This document shows, piece after piece, positions 51,418-59,860 of a DNA stretch of 64,000 nucleotides. This DNA comes from Bin95 sp965220855. GTDB taxonomy: Bacteria > Pseudomonadota > Alphaproteobacteria > Bin95. How positions within the stretch are numbered: the stretch's first letter is position 1; each line of letters begins with the position of its first letter. Both the position numbers and the translations under genes were made by a program. Location: assembly GCA_965220855.1 (NCBI GenBank), contig CBDCQY010000002.1:186001-250000 (forward strand). Direction: 5' to 3'. The notes beneath the pieces are model-generated. The model was given only the letters and a program-made list of their open reading frames with translations. It was not told where the DNA came from and made no database searches.

Positions 51418-51720
51418 CTACGCCAAGCCCGGGGCGTCCGCGCGGCGAACCGGCAGCCGGGCGATGTCCGGCCCCGACTTCTCTGTCGCGACGCGGATCG
51501 CCCAGGCGCTTTGCAGATTGAGCCAGAACTCCGGTCCGGTGCCGAACCAGTGTCCGAAGCGCAGCGCGCTGTCGCCGGTCACGCCGCGCTTGCCCGCGAT
51601 GATCTGGCCGATCCGGTTCGCCGGCACGTCGATTTGCCGCGCCAGTTCGCTTGGCGTCACTCCCAGCGCATCCAGCTCGTCCTTCAGCACCTCGCCGGGA
51701 TGAACGGCTCTGAGGAACAT
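51418..51720 (-). CDS. higA: HigA-family antitoxin
   Basis: 100 residues from ATG 51720 with Shine-Dalgarno AAGGAG. MFLRAVHPGEVLKDELDALGVTPSELARQIDVPANRIGQIIAGKRGVTGDSALRFGHWFGTGPEFWLNLQSAWAI is the typical HigA addiction-module antidote with XRE fold. It lies downstream of its toxin, next to the tRNA-Gln gene. Only the motif style, not the sequence, is shared with the higA at 37422. Confidence 0.93.
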   Translation of the reverse strand: MFLRAVHPGEVLKDELDALGVTPSELARQIDVPANRIGQIIAGKRGVTGDSALRFGHWFGTGPEFWLNLQSAWAIRVATEKSGPDIARLPVRRADAPGLA

Positions 51721-51736
51721 GACCGGTCTCCTTTTC

Positions 51737-52021
51737 TCAGTGATAGTCCACGATCTCGACTTCACTCGGTCCGGTCTGGCCGACCCGCCACTCGAAGCAG
51801 ATTCGCCACTGGCGATTGATGCGGATGGAATATTGTCCCGCACGATCTCCCCTGAGCGCTTCGAGCCGGTTTCCTCGCAAGGCCCTGAGCGTGTCGAGCG
51901 AGACCGCCGCGTCCAGGATCGACAGCCGGCGAGCGGCCTGATCCTCGACGCCCTGAAAGGCCCTGACGAACTCCCCCCTCGCGAACTGCTCGGTCCTCTT
52001 GTCCCGATAGCTCAGAATCAT
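51737..52021 (-). CDS. higB: HigB-family toxin (RelE superfamily)
   Basis: 94 residues from ATG 52021. ILSYRDKRTEQFARGE, LRALRGNRLEALRGDRAGQYSIRINRQWRICFEW and EVEIVDYH match the HigB profile, with Arg residues for mRNA cleavage in the ribosomal A site. It is followed 16 bases later by the antitoxin. A perfect 17-base palindrome lies 21 bases upstream of the start. Confidence 0.93.
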   Translation of the reverse strand: MILSYRDKRTEQFARGEFVRAFQGVEDQAARRLSILDAAVSLDTLRALRGNRLEALRGDRAGQYSIRINRQWRICFEWRVGQTGPSEVEIVDYH

Positions 52022-52042
52022 CAATGCTCAACCTAAATCCTA

Positions 52043-52059
52043 TTGACGATATACGTCAA
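52043..52059. promoter_or_regulatory. palindromic operator of the higBA module
   Basis: TTGACGATATACGTCAA: TTGACG and CGTCAA arms form a perfect inverted repeat around ATATA, just upstream of the toxin start. The AT-rich core can also act as a -10 region. It fits autoregulatory binding by the HigA dimer. Confidence 0.65.
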
Positions 52060-52217
52060 GCGTCGTGAACGATCGGATAGTGCCCTGCCCGATGGTATCG
52101 GAGTCCGGTGCCGGTTGCGCTATCTGCCGCACGGGGCCGAAGCGCTCGACGATCATCTGTGCGTGCCGCGGGAACGCCTTGTCGGCAATGACACCAGCGC
52201 GTGCCGCCCCGCGCCGA

Positions 52218-52559
52218 TCAGACAGGTTCGGTGGCGGCGATGCGCAGCTTCCCTGTTTCCGTCGTGGAGGGCGGTTGCCGGATGACGATCTCGATATCGC
52301 GGCCGAGCATTGTCAGCAGGCGCAACAGGCGCTCGAGCGAATAGTCGCGAAAGTCGCCCCTTAGAAGGCGGGACACATCGGGCTGCGACAGGCCCAGCAG
52401 GCGCGCCGCCTCCGTCTGGGTCATGCGGCGCTGCCGGACCGCCGCGTCGATCCGTCCGACCAGCTCCGCTTTCACCAGATGCGCATCGGCGTCGGCATGG
52501 CCGAGATCGGCAAAGACATTACCGCTGCCGCGTTCGACATCGTTATCGACCGGGTCCAT
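52218..52559 (-). CDS. XRE-family antitoxin (HigA2-like)
   Basis: 113 residues from ATG 52559 (GAGGAG 8 bases upstream). The helix-turn-helix is MTQTEAARLLGLSQPDVSRLLRGDF, followed by LERLLRLLTMLGRDIEIVIRQPP, the pattern of the HTH_37 antitoxins that accompany Gp49-like toxins. The N-terminus (DPVDNDVERGSGNVFADLGHADADAHLVKAEL) probably wraps the toxin. It starts 4 bases after the toxin stop. Confidence 0.9.
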   Translation of the reverse strand: MDPVDNDVERGSGNVFADLGHADADAHLVKAELVGRIDAAVRQRRMTQTEAARLLGLSQPDVSRLLRGDFRDYSLERLLRLLTMLGRDIEIVIRQPPSTTETGKLRIAATEPV

Positions 52560-52563
52560 CTGT

Positions 52564-52932
52564 TCACTCCTCGCCATAAGCGGTTCGATAATGCGCCTCG
52601 GCGGTATGCAATCGACGCCGAACGAGGTCGAGTTCCCGTTGCGGTGTGGCGACGCCCCGTCTGGCCTTCTTCTGGAAGGCATGCAGGACATAGATGGCCG
52701 TTTCGAACCGAACCGTATAGACAGCCCTGAAGCTGTCGCCATCATGGCGCGCCACGACCTCCAGAACCCCCGCGCCGAAGCCTTTGAGCCGCTTGGCGTC
52801 TCGATGCTGCAGACCGGTCTGGGCCTGATAGATCGCAAACCCCATGCGATCCCGCACCGGCTCCGGGAAGCGCTTCAGATCGGCTTTGCTCGAACCGACC
52901 CATTCGACAGGCCTCAGCGTGGCTTCACTCAT
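52564..52932 (-). CDS. Gp49/HigB-like toxin (DUF891)
   Basis: 122 residues of the phage-derived Gp49-like RelE superfamily: VEWVGSSKADLKRFPEPVRDRMGFAIYQAQTG, AKRLKGFGAGVLEVVARHDGDSFRAVYTVRF, YVLHAFQKKARRGVATPQREL. It forms the toxin of a second, unrelated toxin-antitoxin pair directly next to higBA, with the same toxin-first order. CTATAT just upstream may be its -10. Confidence 0.9.
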   Translation of the reverse strand: MSEATLRPVEWVGSSKADLKRFPEPVRDRMGFAIYQAQTGLQHRDAKRLKGFGAGVLEVVARHDGDSFRAVYTVRFETAIYVLHAFQKKARRGVATPQRELDLVRRRLHTAEAHYRTAYGEE

Positions 52933-53037
52933 GGCTCAATATAGGGGTTCCACCATAGCGCCGCAAGGCTTCGGCGCGGGCGCGCCCATGCGTCGGCTGC
53001 AGATGGCGACGGACGCCGGGGACGCCGCGCCGCCCGG

Positions 53038-53439
53038 TCAGAAGTGGAGGTCGAGGGTCATGCCGATGCGGGTGTCGGGGTCGCGCTGCTCGGCGGCGAG
53101 GCGGGCGGCGAGTCCGGCGGGGCCGGCGAAGGCGAGGCCGGCGGCGGTGCGGGCCTCGGCGTCGTCGGCGAGCGCCAGTTCCGCGAAGGGCGTCAGCAGG
53201 CCGCCGGACGCCGCGAAGCCGTAGCCGGCGCGCGCCGTCAGGCTTGCGGCCCATTCGCTCGCGCCGTCGTCGGAATGCAGCGCCAGCCAGTGGCCGCTCG
53301 CGTCGAGGCCGAAGCGCGAGCCGGGAGACGCCAGATGCGCGCCGCCGGAAAGCTCCGCGCCGGTTCCCTTCACCCCGTCGCCGCCATCCCGGCGCTGCGC
53401 CAGCGCGCCGCGCGGCCGGAGCAGCCAGTCCGAACCGGA
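53038..53439 (-). pseudogene. C-terminal remnant of an autotransporter-like beta-barrel protein
   Basis: The final 133 codons of an open frame read like the end of an outer-membrane barrel: alternating strands such as GTGAELSGGAHLASPGSRFGLDASG, WAASLTARAGYGF, LTPFAELALADDAEART, DTRIGMTLDLHF, ending in Phe as barrels do. Upstream of SGSDWLL the frame becomes meaningless and collides with the divergent ppx promoter, so the passenger and start are missing. It ends right beside the toxin-antitoxin pairs, which suggests deletion at a rearrangement point. Confidence 0.5.
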
Positions 53440-53510
53440 GGAACTTCCAGGCCGGCGCGATACCGCCCGGGGCGGAACCGGTCTATCCTTGCCGCCGGGG
53501 AGCGGAGACG

Positions 53511-54506
53511 ATGCGCGGGCGGGAGACGGAAGCGGGACGGGACGGGCCGGTCTATGGCGCCCTCGATCTCGGCACCAACAATTGCCGCCTGCTGGTCGCG
53601 CGGCCGGCGCCGGGCGGCTTCGATGTGCTGGACAGCTTCTCGCGCATCGTGCGGCTGGGCGAGGGCTTGCAGCGCACCGGGCGGCTCTCGGAGCGCGCCA
53701 TCGAGCGCACACTTGCGGCGCTCGGCGTCTGCGCGCGCAAGATCCGCCGCCAGCGGGTGACCCGCCTGCGCAGCGTCGCCACCGAGGCCTGCCGGCAGGC
53801 GGCCAACTGCGCCGGCTTCGTGGAGCGGGTGCGGCGCGAGACCGGCGTGAATCTGGAGATCATCGGCGCGCGCGAGGAGGCGGCGCTCGCGGCGGCGGGC
53901 TGCGCGCCGCTGCTCGACCCCGCGCGGCCGCGGGCGCTGGTGTTCGACATCGGCGGCGGCAGCAGCGAGGTGACCTGGCTGGCGGTCGGCCCGGACGGGG
54001 CCGCCGAGCTGCTCGACTCGATCTCGCTGCCCTGGGGCGTGGCGCGCATGGCGGAGACCTTCGGCTCGGACCGCATCTCCCGGCGCCGCTATCGGGCGAT
54101 GTCCGAGGCGGTGACGCCCTGGCTCCGGCGCTTCGACGCGGCCAACGGCATCGGCGCGGCCGTCCGGGCCGGCCGGGCGCAGATGATCGGCGCCTCCGGC
54201 ACGGTGACCATCGTCGCCGGCCTGCATCTCGGGCTGCAACGCTATCGCCGCGATCTGGTCGATGGGCGCTATCTCGGCTTCGACGAGCTGGAGGCCGTCT
54301 TCGCGCTGCTGCGCCGGCTCGACCGGGCGGGCCGGGCGCGGCTGCCCTGCGTCGGGCCGGAGCGCGCCGACCTGGTGGTGGGCGGCTGCGCCATCGTCTC
54401 GGCGATCTGCGGCGCCTGGCCGGTCGGACGGCTCCGGGTCGCGGATCGCGGCCTGCGCGAGGGCATGCTGTTCGGCATGATCGCCAGCGACCGCGCGGCG
54501 CCATGA
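53511..54506 (+). CDS. Ppx/GppA family phosphatase
   Basis: 331 residues, short form without the C-terminal HD domain. The ASKHA phosphate loops are YGALDLGTNNCRLLVA and VFDIGGGSSEVTWLA; SVATEACRQAANC and GASGTVTIVAG are also typical. It is an exopolyphosphatase or guanosine pentaphosphate phosphohydrolase. Ribosome site GGAGACG. It overlaps rlmE by four bases (ATGA), a conserved alphaproteobacterial pair. Confidence 0.92.
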   Translation: MRGRETEAGRDGPVYGALDLGTNNCRLLVARPAPGGFDVLDSFSRIVRLGEGLQRTGRLSERAIERTLAALGVCARKIRRQRVTRLRSVATEACRQAANCAGFVERVRRETGVNLEIIGAREEAALAAAGCAPLLDPARPRALVFDIGGGSSEVTWLAVGPDGAAELLDSISLPWGVARMAETFGSDRISRRRYRAMSEAVTPWLRRFDAANGIGAAVRAGRAQMIGASGTVTIVAGLHLGLQRYRRDLVDGRYLGFDELEAVFALLRRLDRAGRARLPCVGPERADLVVGGCAIVSAICGAWPVGRLRVADRGLREGMLFGMIASDRAAP

Positions 54507-55231
54507 CGACCGGCAAGCGCCCCGGAAGGCAGTCCGGCCTGAAGACGCGGCTCAGAACCGCGCGCGGGCGCAAGGCCGGCTCCACCCGCTGGCTGCAGCG
54601 CCAGCTGGACGATCCCTATGTCGGCGAGGCGAAGCGCCAGGGCCTGCGCTCGCGCGCGGCCTTCAAGCTGATGCAGCTCGACGACCGCTTCGGCCTGCTG
54701 AAGCCCGGCGCGGCCGTGCTGGACCTCGGCGCCGCGCCCGGCGGCTGGACCCAGGTGGCGGTCGCGCGGGCCGGCGGCGGGCCGGTGGTCGCGGTCGATC
54801 TCGCGGCCATGGACCCGGTCGCGGGCGCGCTCTGCCTCGCGCTCGACCTGGCGGACGAGGACGCGCCGGCCCGGCTCGTGGCTGCGCTGCCGGACGGCGC
54901 GGACGCGGTGCTGAGCGACATGGCGCCGCGAACCACCGGCCACGCCGCCACCGACCGGCTGCGGATCGCGGCGCTGGCCGAACTGGCGCATGACGCCGCG
55001 GCGCGCCTGTTGCGGCCCGGCGGCGCCTTCGCCGTCAAGATCTTCCAGGGCGGCGCGCATCACGATCTGCTGCAGCGCCTCAAGCGCGATTTCGCCTTCG
55101 TGCGCCACGCCAAGCCGGAGGCGAGCCGCAAGGAATCCTCGGAACTCTATCTGGTGGCGACCGGCTTTCGCGGCGCGGCCGATTTTCCTTCCCTTCCCGC
55201 CGGAGAGGGTTATAACAAGCCGCCAACCTGA
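54503..55231 (+). CDS. rlmE: 23S rRNA 2'-O-methyltransferase (FtsJ)
   Basis: Methylates the ribose of U2552 in 23S rRNA. 242 residues. The K-D-K-E tetrad is visible: RSRAAFKLMQLD (Lys), VLSDMAPRTTGH (Asp), FAVKIFQGG (Lys), KESSELYLVATGF (Glu). SAM motif VLDLGAAPGGWTQVA. An N-terminal basic extension (TTGKRPGRQSGLKTRLRTARG) is longer than in E. coli, as is common in alphaproteobacteria. Confidence 0.96.
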   Translation: MTTGKRPGRQSGLKTRLRTARGRKAGSTRWLQRQLDDPYVGEAKRQGLRSRAAFKLMQLDDRFGLLKPGAAVLDLGAAPGGWTQVAVARAGGGPVVAVDLAAMDPVAGALCLALDLADEDAPARLVAALPDGADAVLSDMAPRTTGHAATDRLRIAALAELAHDAAARLLRPGGAFAVKIFQGGAHHDLLQRLKRDFAFVRHAKPEASRKESSELYLVATGFRGAADFPSLPAGEGYNKPPT

Positions 55232-55251
55232 CACCGTTGGGAAGGCGTTTC

Positions 55252-56730
55252 GTGCGCGACCTTGTTGCGATGCCGCTGGCGCTCAGCTTCGACGATGTGC
55301 TGCTGCTGCCGTCCTCCTCCTCGATCCTGCCTGCGAGCGCCGACACCCGGACGCGCCTCACCGCCGAAATCGACCTGGCCCTGCCGGTCGTCTCGGCGGC
55401 GATGGACACGGTGACCGAATCCGCGCTCGCCATCGCCATGGCCCAGGCCGGGGCGCTCGGCTGCATCCACAAGAATCTCGACATCGAGCGCCAGGCGGCC
55501 GAGGTGCGCCGGGTGAAGAAGTTCGAGTCCGGCATGGTCGTCGATCCGCTGGTCATCCGCCCGGACCGCCCGCTGGTCGAGGCGCTGGCGATGATGTCCG
55601 AGCACCGCATCTCCGGCATCCCGGTGGTGGAGGAGGGCGGGCGGCTGGTCGGCATTCTCACCCACCGGGATGTGCGCTTCGCCAGCGCCATGGGCCAGCC
55701 GGTCTCCGAGCTGATGACCCGCGAGGTGGTGACGGTGCGCGAGGGCGTGGACTCCGCCGACGCCCGGCGCCTGCTCCACAAGCACCGAATCGAGAAGCTG
55801 GTGGTGGTGGATGACGCGCATCGCTGCGTCGGCCTGATCACGGTGAAGGACATCGACAAGGCGGCGCGCTTTCCCTCCGCCACCAAGGACGAACAGGGCC
55901 GTCTGCGGGTGGCGGCCGCGACGGGCACCGGGCGCCAGGGGATCGAGCGCGCCGAGGCGCTCTTCGACGCCGGCGTGGATGTGCTGGTGATCGACACCGC
56001 GCACGGCCACTCCGAAGGGGTGATCGAGGCGGTCGAGCGCATTCGCCGGCTGTCCAACTACACGCAGATCGTCGCCGGCAATGTGGCGACCGCCGAAGGC
56101 GCGCGCGCGCTGATCGCCGCCGGGGCGGATGCGGTCAAGATCGGCATCGGTCCGGGCTCCATCTGCACCACGCGCGTGGTCGCCGGCGTCGGCGTTCCGC
56201 AGCTGACGGCGATCGTCGAAGCTGCCCAGGCCTGCCGGGAGGCCGGCGTGCCGGCGATCGCCGATGGCGGCATCAAATCCTCCGGCGACCTCGCCAAGGC
56301 GATCGCCGCCGGGGCCGATTGCGCGATGATCGGCTCGCTGTTCGCCGGCTCGGAGGAAAGCCCCGGCGAGGTGTTCCTCTATCAGGGCCGGTCCTACAAG
56401 TCCTATCGCGGCATGGGCTCGGTCGGCGCGATGGCGCGCGGCTCGGCGGACCGCTACTTCCAGGAGGAAGTCAACGATTCGCTGAAGCTCGTGCCGGAGG
56501 GCGTCGAGGGCCGCGTGCCCTACAAGGGGCCGGTCGGCAATGTGGTGCATCAGCTGGTGGGCGGCCTGCGCGCCGCCATGGGCTATACCGGCTCGGCCAC
56601 GATCGCCGCGATGCAGCAGGAGACCCGCTTCGTGCGCATCACCAATGCGGGGCTCCGCGAAAGCCATGTGCACGATGTCGCGATGACCCGCGAGCCGCCC
56701 AACTACCAGTCCGGCCGCTCGTGGCTCTGA
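55252..56730 (+). CDS. guaB: IMP dehydrogenase
   Basis: Converts IMP to XMP, the committed step to GMP. 492 residues from GTG 55252, which has GGGAAGG about 6 bases upstream; ATG 55270 is an alternative. ALSFDDVLLLPSSS, a CBS-domain pair (about 97-205), and the catalytic loop GIGPGSICTTR with Cys305; the phosphate site is GCIHKNL. The flap and C-terminal VGGLRAAMGYTGSATIAAM are normal. Its last 10 bases overlap the GNAT gene. Confidence 0.97.
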   Translation: MRDLVAMPLALSFDDVLLLPSSSSILPASADTRTRLTAEIDLALPVVSAAMDTVTESALAIAMAQAGALGCIHKNLDIERQAAEVRRVKKFESGMVVDPLVIRPDRPLVEALAMMSEHRISGIPVVEEGGRLVGILTHRDVRFASAMGQPVSELMTREVVTVREGVDSADARRLLHKHRIEKLVVVDDAHRCVGLITVKDIDKAARFPSATKDEQGRLRVAAATGTGRQGIERAEALFDAGVDVLVIDTAHGHSEGVIEAVERIRRLSNYTQIVAGNVATAEGARALIAAGADAVKIGIGPGSICTTRVVAGVGVPQLTAIVEAAQACREAGVPAIADGGIKSSGDLAKAIAAGADCAMIGSLFAGSEESPGEVFLYQGRSYKSYRGMGSVGAMARGSADRYFQEEVNDSLKLVPEGVEGRVPYKGPVGNVVHQLVGGLRAAMGYTGSATIAAMQQETRFVRITNAGLRESHVHDVAMTREPPNYQSGRSWL

Positions 56731-57260
56731 CGGTGCGGCCGGCGCGGCCCGGCGACGCCGCCGAAATCGCCCGCGCGCATGTCGAGACCTGGCGCGACGC
56801 CTATGCGGGGCTGCTGCCGCAAGCGGTGCTGGACGGTTTGAGCCAGCGGGGCCAGACGCGCCGCTGGCGGCGCGCGATCCGCGATCCGGAGGGGGAACTG
56901 GGGCAGGTGCTCCTCGCGGAGGAGGCCGGGGAGGCGGGCCTGCTCGGTTTCGGCAGCGCCAGGGTCGATATCGGCGAGATCGTGACGCTCTATGTGCGCC
57001 CGGCGGCGCAGGGCCGGGGCGTCGGCCGGCTGCTGCTCCAGCGTCTTGCCGGCCTGCTGAAGGGGCCGGTGTCGCTCTGGGTGCTGGACGGCAACCCCGC
57101 CGCCGGCTTCTACGCCCGCATGGGCGGCCGCCCGGCCGTCGCCCGCACGGTCCGCCGCTGGGGCCTCGACCTCGGCCAGAGGGAATATCGCTGGCCGGGC
57201 GCCTCTTCCGTCCTTGACGAACAGGCCCCGGCGGCGCGACCATGCTGCGGCGTCTTGTAG
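56721..57260 (+). CDS. GNAT N-acetyltransferase
   Basis: 179 residues from GTG 56721, inside the end of guaB, so translationally coupled. RPARPGDAAEIARAHVETWRDAYAGLLP is the GNAT N-terminus, VTLYVRPAAQGRGVGRLLLQRL is the acetyl-CoA binding motif A (Q/RxxGxG/A), and WVLDGNPAAGFYARMGG is motif B. The substrate is unknown; the group includes protein and small-amine acetyltransferases. The C-terminal 25 residues (SVLDEQAPAARPCCGVL) look poorly conserved. Confidence 0.88.
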   Translation: MALTVRPARPGDAAEIARAHVETWRDAYAGLLPQAVLDGLSQRGQTRRWRRAIRDPEGELGQVLLAEEAGEAGLLGFGSARVDIGEIVTLYVRPAAQGRGVGRLLLQRLAGLLKGPVSLWVLDGNPAAGFYARMGGRPAVARTVRRWGLDLGQREYRWPGASSVLDEQAPAARPCCGVL

Positions 57261-57315
57261 CGGGAGGAGCGCACGGATGGGAAAGAGGCGGAAACTGTGC
57301 GCAAGGAGGAACGAA

Positions 57316-57888
57316 ATGAGCATCGTTGCAAGAATCGGCGCCGTGGCGCTGCTGGCGGGCGCGGCGATCGGGGTTGCGCCGGCTGGGTCGCAGGCAAGTT
57401 GCACGGGATCGGACAGGATCGACCATGGTGAAGCCAGTTGCCTCAAGGCGTCGTGGCGAAACAAGAAATGGCCGGCCAGAAACAGCTTCGATGCCCAGAA
57501 TCTCTGCTCGGACTATGGCAGGGTGGTCGCCAAGGTCGATATCGAGCATCACAAGGACAAGACATGGTATCTGGACAACGGCAACAAGAAGAGCGACAGC
57601 GTCTTGCACGAATACGATGTTCGGAGGATCTATTGCTGCGACGATCTGAGCGATCTGTGCGACGATGACGACAAAACGGGCGAGCGGTGCATCGAGCTGC
57701 TGAATAGGAGCAGCGCGGGCAGCACCTGCGTCGAGGCAAAGGCGTCAATAAGTGGAACGAATTGCAAGTTCTATGTCAAATGCCGGATGGAAGACGGTCA
57801 TTACCGCGAGAACAAAAGAACATACACCATGTCCGAGACGCGCTCCCTGTATAACTGCGGCGGTTCGCTGAGCAAGACGGCATGCTAA
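57316..57888 (+). CDS. secreted 12-cysteine protein, family member 6 (function unknown)
   Basis: 190 residues from ATG 57316, which has a strong Shine-Dalgarno (AAGGAGGA); an in-frame ATG at 57277 lacks one. Signal peptide about 1-23 (AVALLAGAAIGVAPAGSQA-S). All 12 cysteines are conserved with DRIDHGEASC, ASWRNKKWP, FDAQNLCSDYGRVVAKVDIEHH, RRIYCC, KTGERC and YNCGGSLSKTAC. It lies 38 kb from the array and directly before soxS (convergent). It keeps N-terminal half motifs better than member 1, yet has replaced the ITVKFGDTN stretch by YTMSETRS. Confidence 0.82.
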   Translation: MSIVARIGAVALLAGAAIGVAPAGSQASCTGSDRIDHGEASCLKASWRNKKWPARNSFDAQNLCSDYGRVVAKVDIEHHKDKTWYLDNGNKKSDSVLHEYDVRRIYCCDDLSDLCDDDDKTGERCIELLNRSSAGSTCVEAKASISGTNCKFYVKCRMEDGHYRENKRTYTMSETRSLYNCGGSLSKTAC

Positions 57889-57949
57889 AAGTTGCGTTCG
57901 GAATACGCGCACAGCCGCAGGTAAGGGCGCTTTGTTCGCGGCGGGGTGC

Positions 57950-58321
57950 TCAGGGTTTCGGCGCCTCGATGCCGGCCCGGGCCAGCATGGCGGAGAGCAG
58001 GCCCCAGAAGAAGGCTTCGCCCGGATAGCCCTCGATGCGGCCGAGCTCGGCTCCGTCGCGCACCAGCAGGAAGGTCGGCGTGAAGCGGACGCGGCTCGCG
58101 AGCGCGACGCCCGGCGGCGGGCCGCGATGCAGGTCGAAGCGCTTCAGCGGCGCGGCCCGGCCCTCGGGCGTCTTCGGGTAGATCGCGCCGACCTCGCTGT
58201 CCCAGCGCGCGCACCAGGGGCAGCCCGGCTCCTCGGCCATCAGCAGAAAGGTCTCCGCCGCCGCCGGAGCGGAACCGAAGGCCGCGACGACGACCAGCAG
58301 GAGCGCCCGCAACCCCGTCAT
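57950..58321 (-). CDS. soxS: thioredoxin-like protein SoxS
   Basis: 123 residues from ATG 58321: signal peptide (LRALLLVVVAAFGSAPAAA), then ETFLLMAEEPGCPWCARWDSEVGAIYPKTPEGRAAPLKRFDLH with the CxxC redox pair CPWC and VRFTPTFLLVRDG. In Paracoccus and Starkeya, SoxS is a periplasmic thiol reductase that reactivates SoxYZ and is encoded divergently from soxVW, exactly as here. The usual soxR regulator partner is not in the window; its place is taken by the 12-Cys gene. Confidence 0.85.
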   Translation of the reverse strand: MTGLRALLLVVVAAFGSAPAAAETFLLMAEEPGCPWCARWDSEVGAIYPKTPEGRAAPLKRFDLHRGPPPGVALASRVRFTPTFLLVRDGAELGRIEGYPGEAFFWGLLSAMLARAGIEAPKP

Positions 58322-58336
58322 TCGCCCCTCGCGCCC

Positions 58337-58365
58337 TTGTATGCGATGCGCCGGCATTCTACCCT
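58337..58365 (+). promoter_or_regulatory. candidate promoter for soxVWXYZ
   Basis: TTGTAT (58337-58342) and TACCCT (58360-58365), 17-base spacer, 36 bases before soxV. It lies in the 80-base gap divergent from soxS. Moderate consensus match only. Confidence 0.35.
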
Positions 58366-58401
58366 CCGCTCCCGGTCTCTCAAGGTTTCCAGGCTCGCGC
58401 G

Positions 58402-59145
58402 ATGCTCGAAGTCACGGCATTCGGGGCGCTCGCCGCCGGACTGCTGTCGTTTCTCTCGCCATGCGTCCTGCCGATCGTGCCCTTCTATCTGAGCTATCTG
58501 GCGGGCGTCGGCGCGGAGCGCATCTCCGCCGGGGAGGAGCTCGCGCGCCCGGTGCGCCGGCGCGCCGTGCTGCTGGCGAGCCTCTTCGCGCTCGGCGTGA
58601 TCACCGTCTTCGTCGGCCTCGGGGCGGCGGCCACCGCGTTCGGCCAGCTGGTGCGCGACTATTTCGACCTGTTGCGCTGGGCGGCGGCCGCCATCGTCAT
58701 CGTCATGGGGCTGCATTTCCTCGGCGTCATGCGCATCGCGCTGCTCTATCGCCAGCTGAGCGCCGCCGGCGGCGGCCGGATGTCCCATGTCGGGCTGGTC
58801 GGGGCCTATGTCATCGGGCTCGCCTTCGCCTTCGGCTGGACGCCCTGCGTCGGCCCGGCGCTGGCGGCCATCCTGTTCATCGCGGCCGGCCAGGAGACGG
58901 CCTGGCAGGGCGCGGGGCTGCTCCTCGTCTATGGCGCCGGGATGACCGCGCCCTTCCTGCTCGCCGCGCTCTTTATCGGCCCCTTCATGCGCTGGATGGC
59001 GCGCTTCCGCCGCTATCTGCCGGCGGTGGAGAAGGCCATGGGCGCGCTGCTCGTCCTGTTCGGGGTGCTGATCGCGACCGACAGCGTCTCCGTCATCGCC
59101 GTATGGATGCTGGAGGTTGCGCCCTGGTTCGCCGATATCGGATAA
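58402..59145 (+). CDS. soxV: CcdA-like transmembrane electron carrier SoxV
   Basis: 247-residue inner-membrane protein with six hydrophobic spans. The CcdA signature is LLSFLSPCVLPIVPFYLSYLAG, and the partner Cys is in FAFGWTPCVGPALAAIL. It carries reducing equivalents from cytoplasmic thioredoxin to the periplasm; in Sox clusters this supplies SoxW and keeps SoxYZ reduced. It follows a short divergent gap from soxS and precedes soxW by 23 bases. Confidence 0.9.
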   Translation: MLEVTAFGALAAGLLSFLSPCVLPIVPFYLSYLAGVGAERISAGEELARPVRRRAVLLASLFALGVITVFVGLGAAATAFGQLVRDYFDLLRWAAAAIVIVMGLHFLGVMRIALLYRQLSAAGGGRMSHVGLVGAYVIGLAFAFGWTPCVGPALAAILFIAAGQETAWQGAGLLLVYGAGMTAPFLLAALFIGPFMRWMARFRRYLPAVEKAMGALLVLFGVLIATDSVSVIAVWMLEVAPWFADIG

Positions 59146-59168
59146 GGAAGCCGGAAGGGAGCACGCCC

Positions 59169-59747
59169 ATGATCCGCCTGCCTGTCGTTCTGCTCGCCCT
59201 GCTGTTCGCCGGCGCGGCCCTGGCGGCCGAGCTTGGCGATGACGGCCTGCACAAGGCGCCCTGGATGCGCGACACCTTCAAGGACCTCACCGAGGACCTG
59301 GCCGAGGCCAATGCCGAGGGCAAGCGCCTGCTGCTGCTGTTCGAGCAGCGCGGCTGCATCTACTGCACCCGGATGCACGAAAAGACCTTCCCCGACCCCG
59401 CCGTGACGAAGGCGATCACCGACCATTATTTCGTCGTGCAGCTCAACCTGCATGGCGACACCGAGGTCGTCGATCTCGACGGCGAGGCGCTCCGCGAAAA
59501 GGACATGGCGCGCAAATGGCGCATCCTGTTCACGCCGACGCTGATGTTCATGCCGGAAGAGGCGCCGGAGGGCGTCTCGGCGGCCGACGCGGCGGTCGCC
59601 GTCATGCCCGGCGCCTTCGGCAAGGGAACCACCCTCGACCTGCTGACCTGGGTGCAGGAGAAGCGCTATCTGCTCGACACGGACGAGGACTTCCAGCGTT
59701 ATCACGCGCGGCGCATCCGCGAGCGCAGCAACGGCTCCGCCGATTGA
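59169..59747 (+). CDS. soxW: periplasmic thioredoxin-like SoxW
   Basis: 192 residues with a signal peptide (PVVLLALLFAGAALA). The redox site is QRGCIYCTRMHEKTFPD (CxYC), followed by FFVVQLNLHGD-like sheet and WRILFTPTLMFMPEE cis-Pro segment, and an extra C-terminal helix. SoxW accepts electrons from SoxV in the sox electron relay. The exact subfamily cannot be fixed from sequence alone, but the order soxV-soxW-soxX supports it. Confidence 0.87.
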   Translation: MIRLPVVLLALLFAGAALAAELGDDGLHKAPWMRDTFKDLTEDLAEANAEGKRLLLLFEQRGCIYCTRMHEKTFPDPAVTKAITDHYFVVQLNLHGDTEVVDLDGEALREKDMARKWRILFTPTLMFMPEEAPEGVSAADAAVAVMPGAFGKGTTLDLLTWVQEKRYLLDTDEDFQRYHARRIRERSNGSAD

Positions 59748-59860
59748 GGCGCGACCATCCGCGCCGGGAACTCGGACAAAAGATCGCACATTTGGAATTG
59801 ACCCGGCTCCGGCGGCTTGCCAGAAAGGCGGCCATGGGGCGGATCTGTTCAGGGTGGGCC

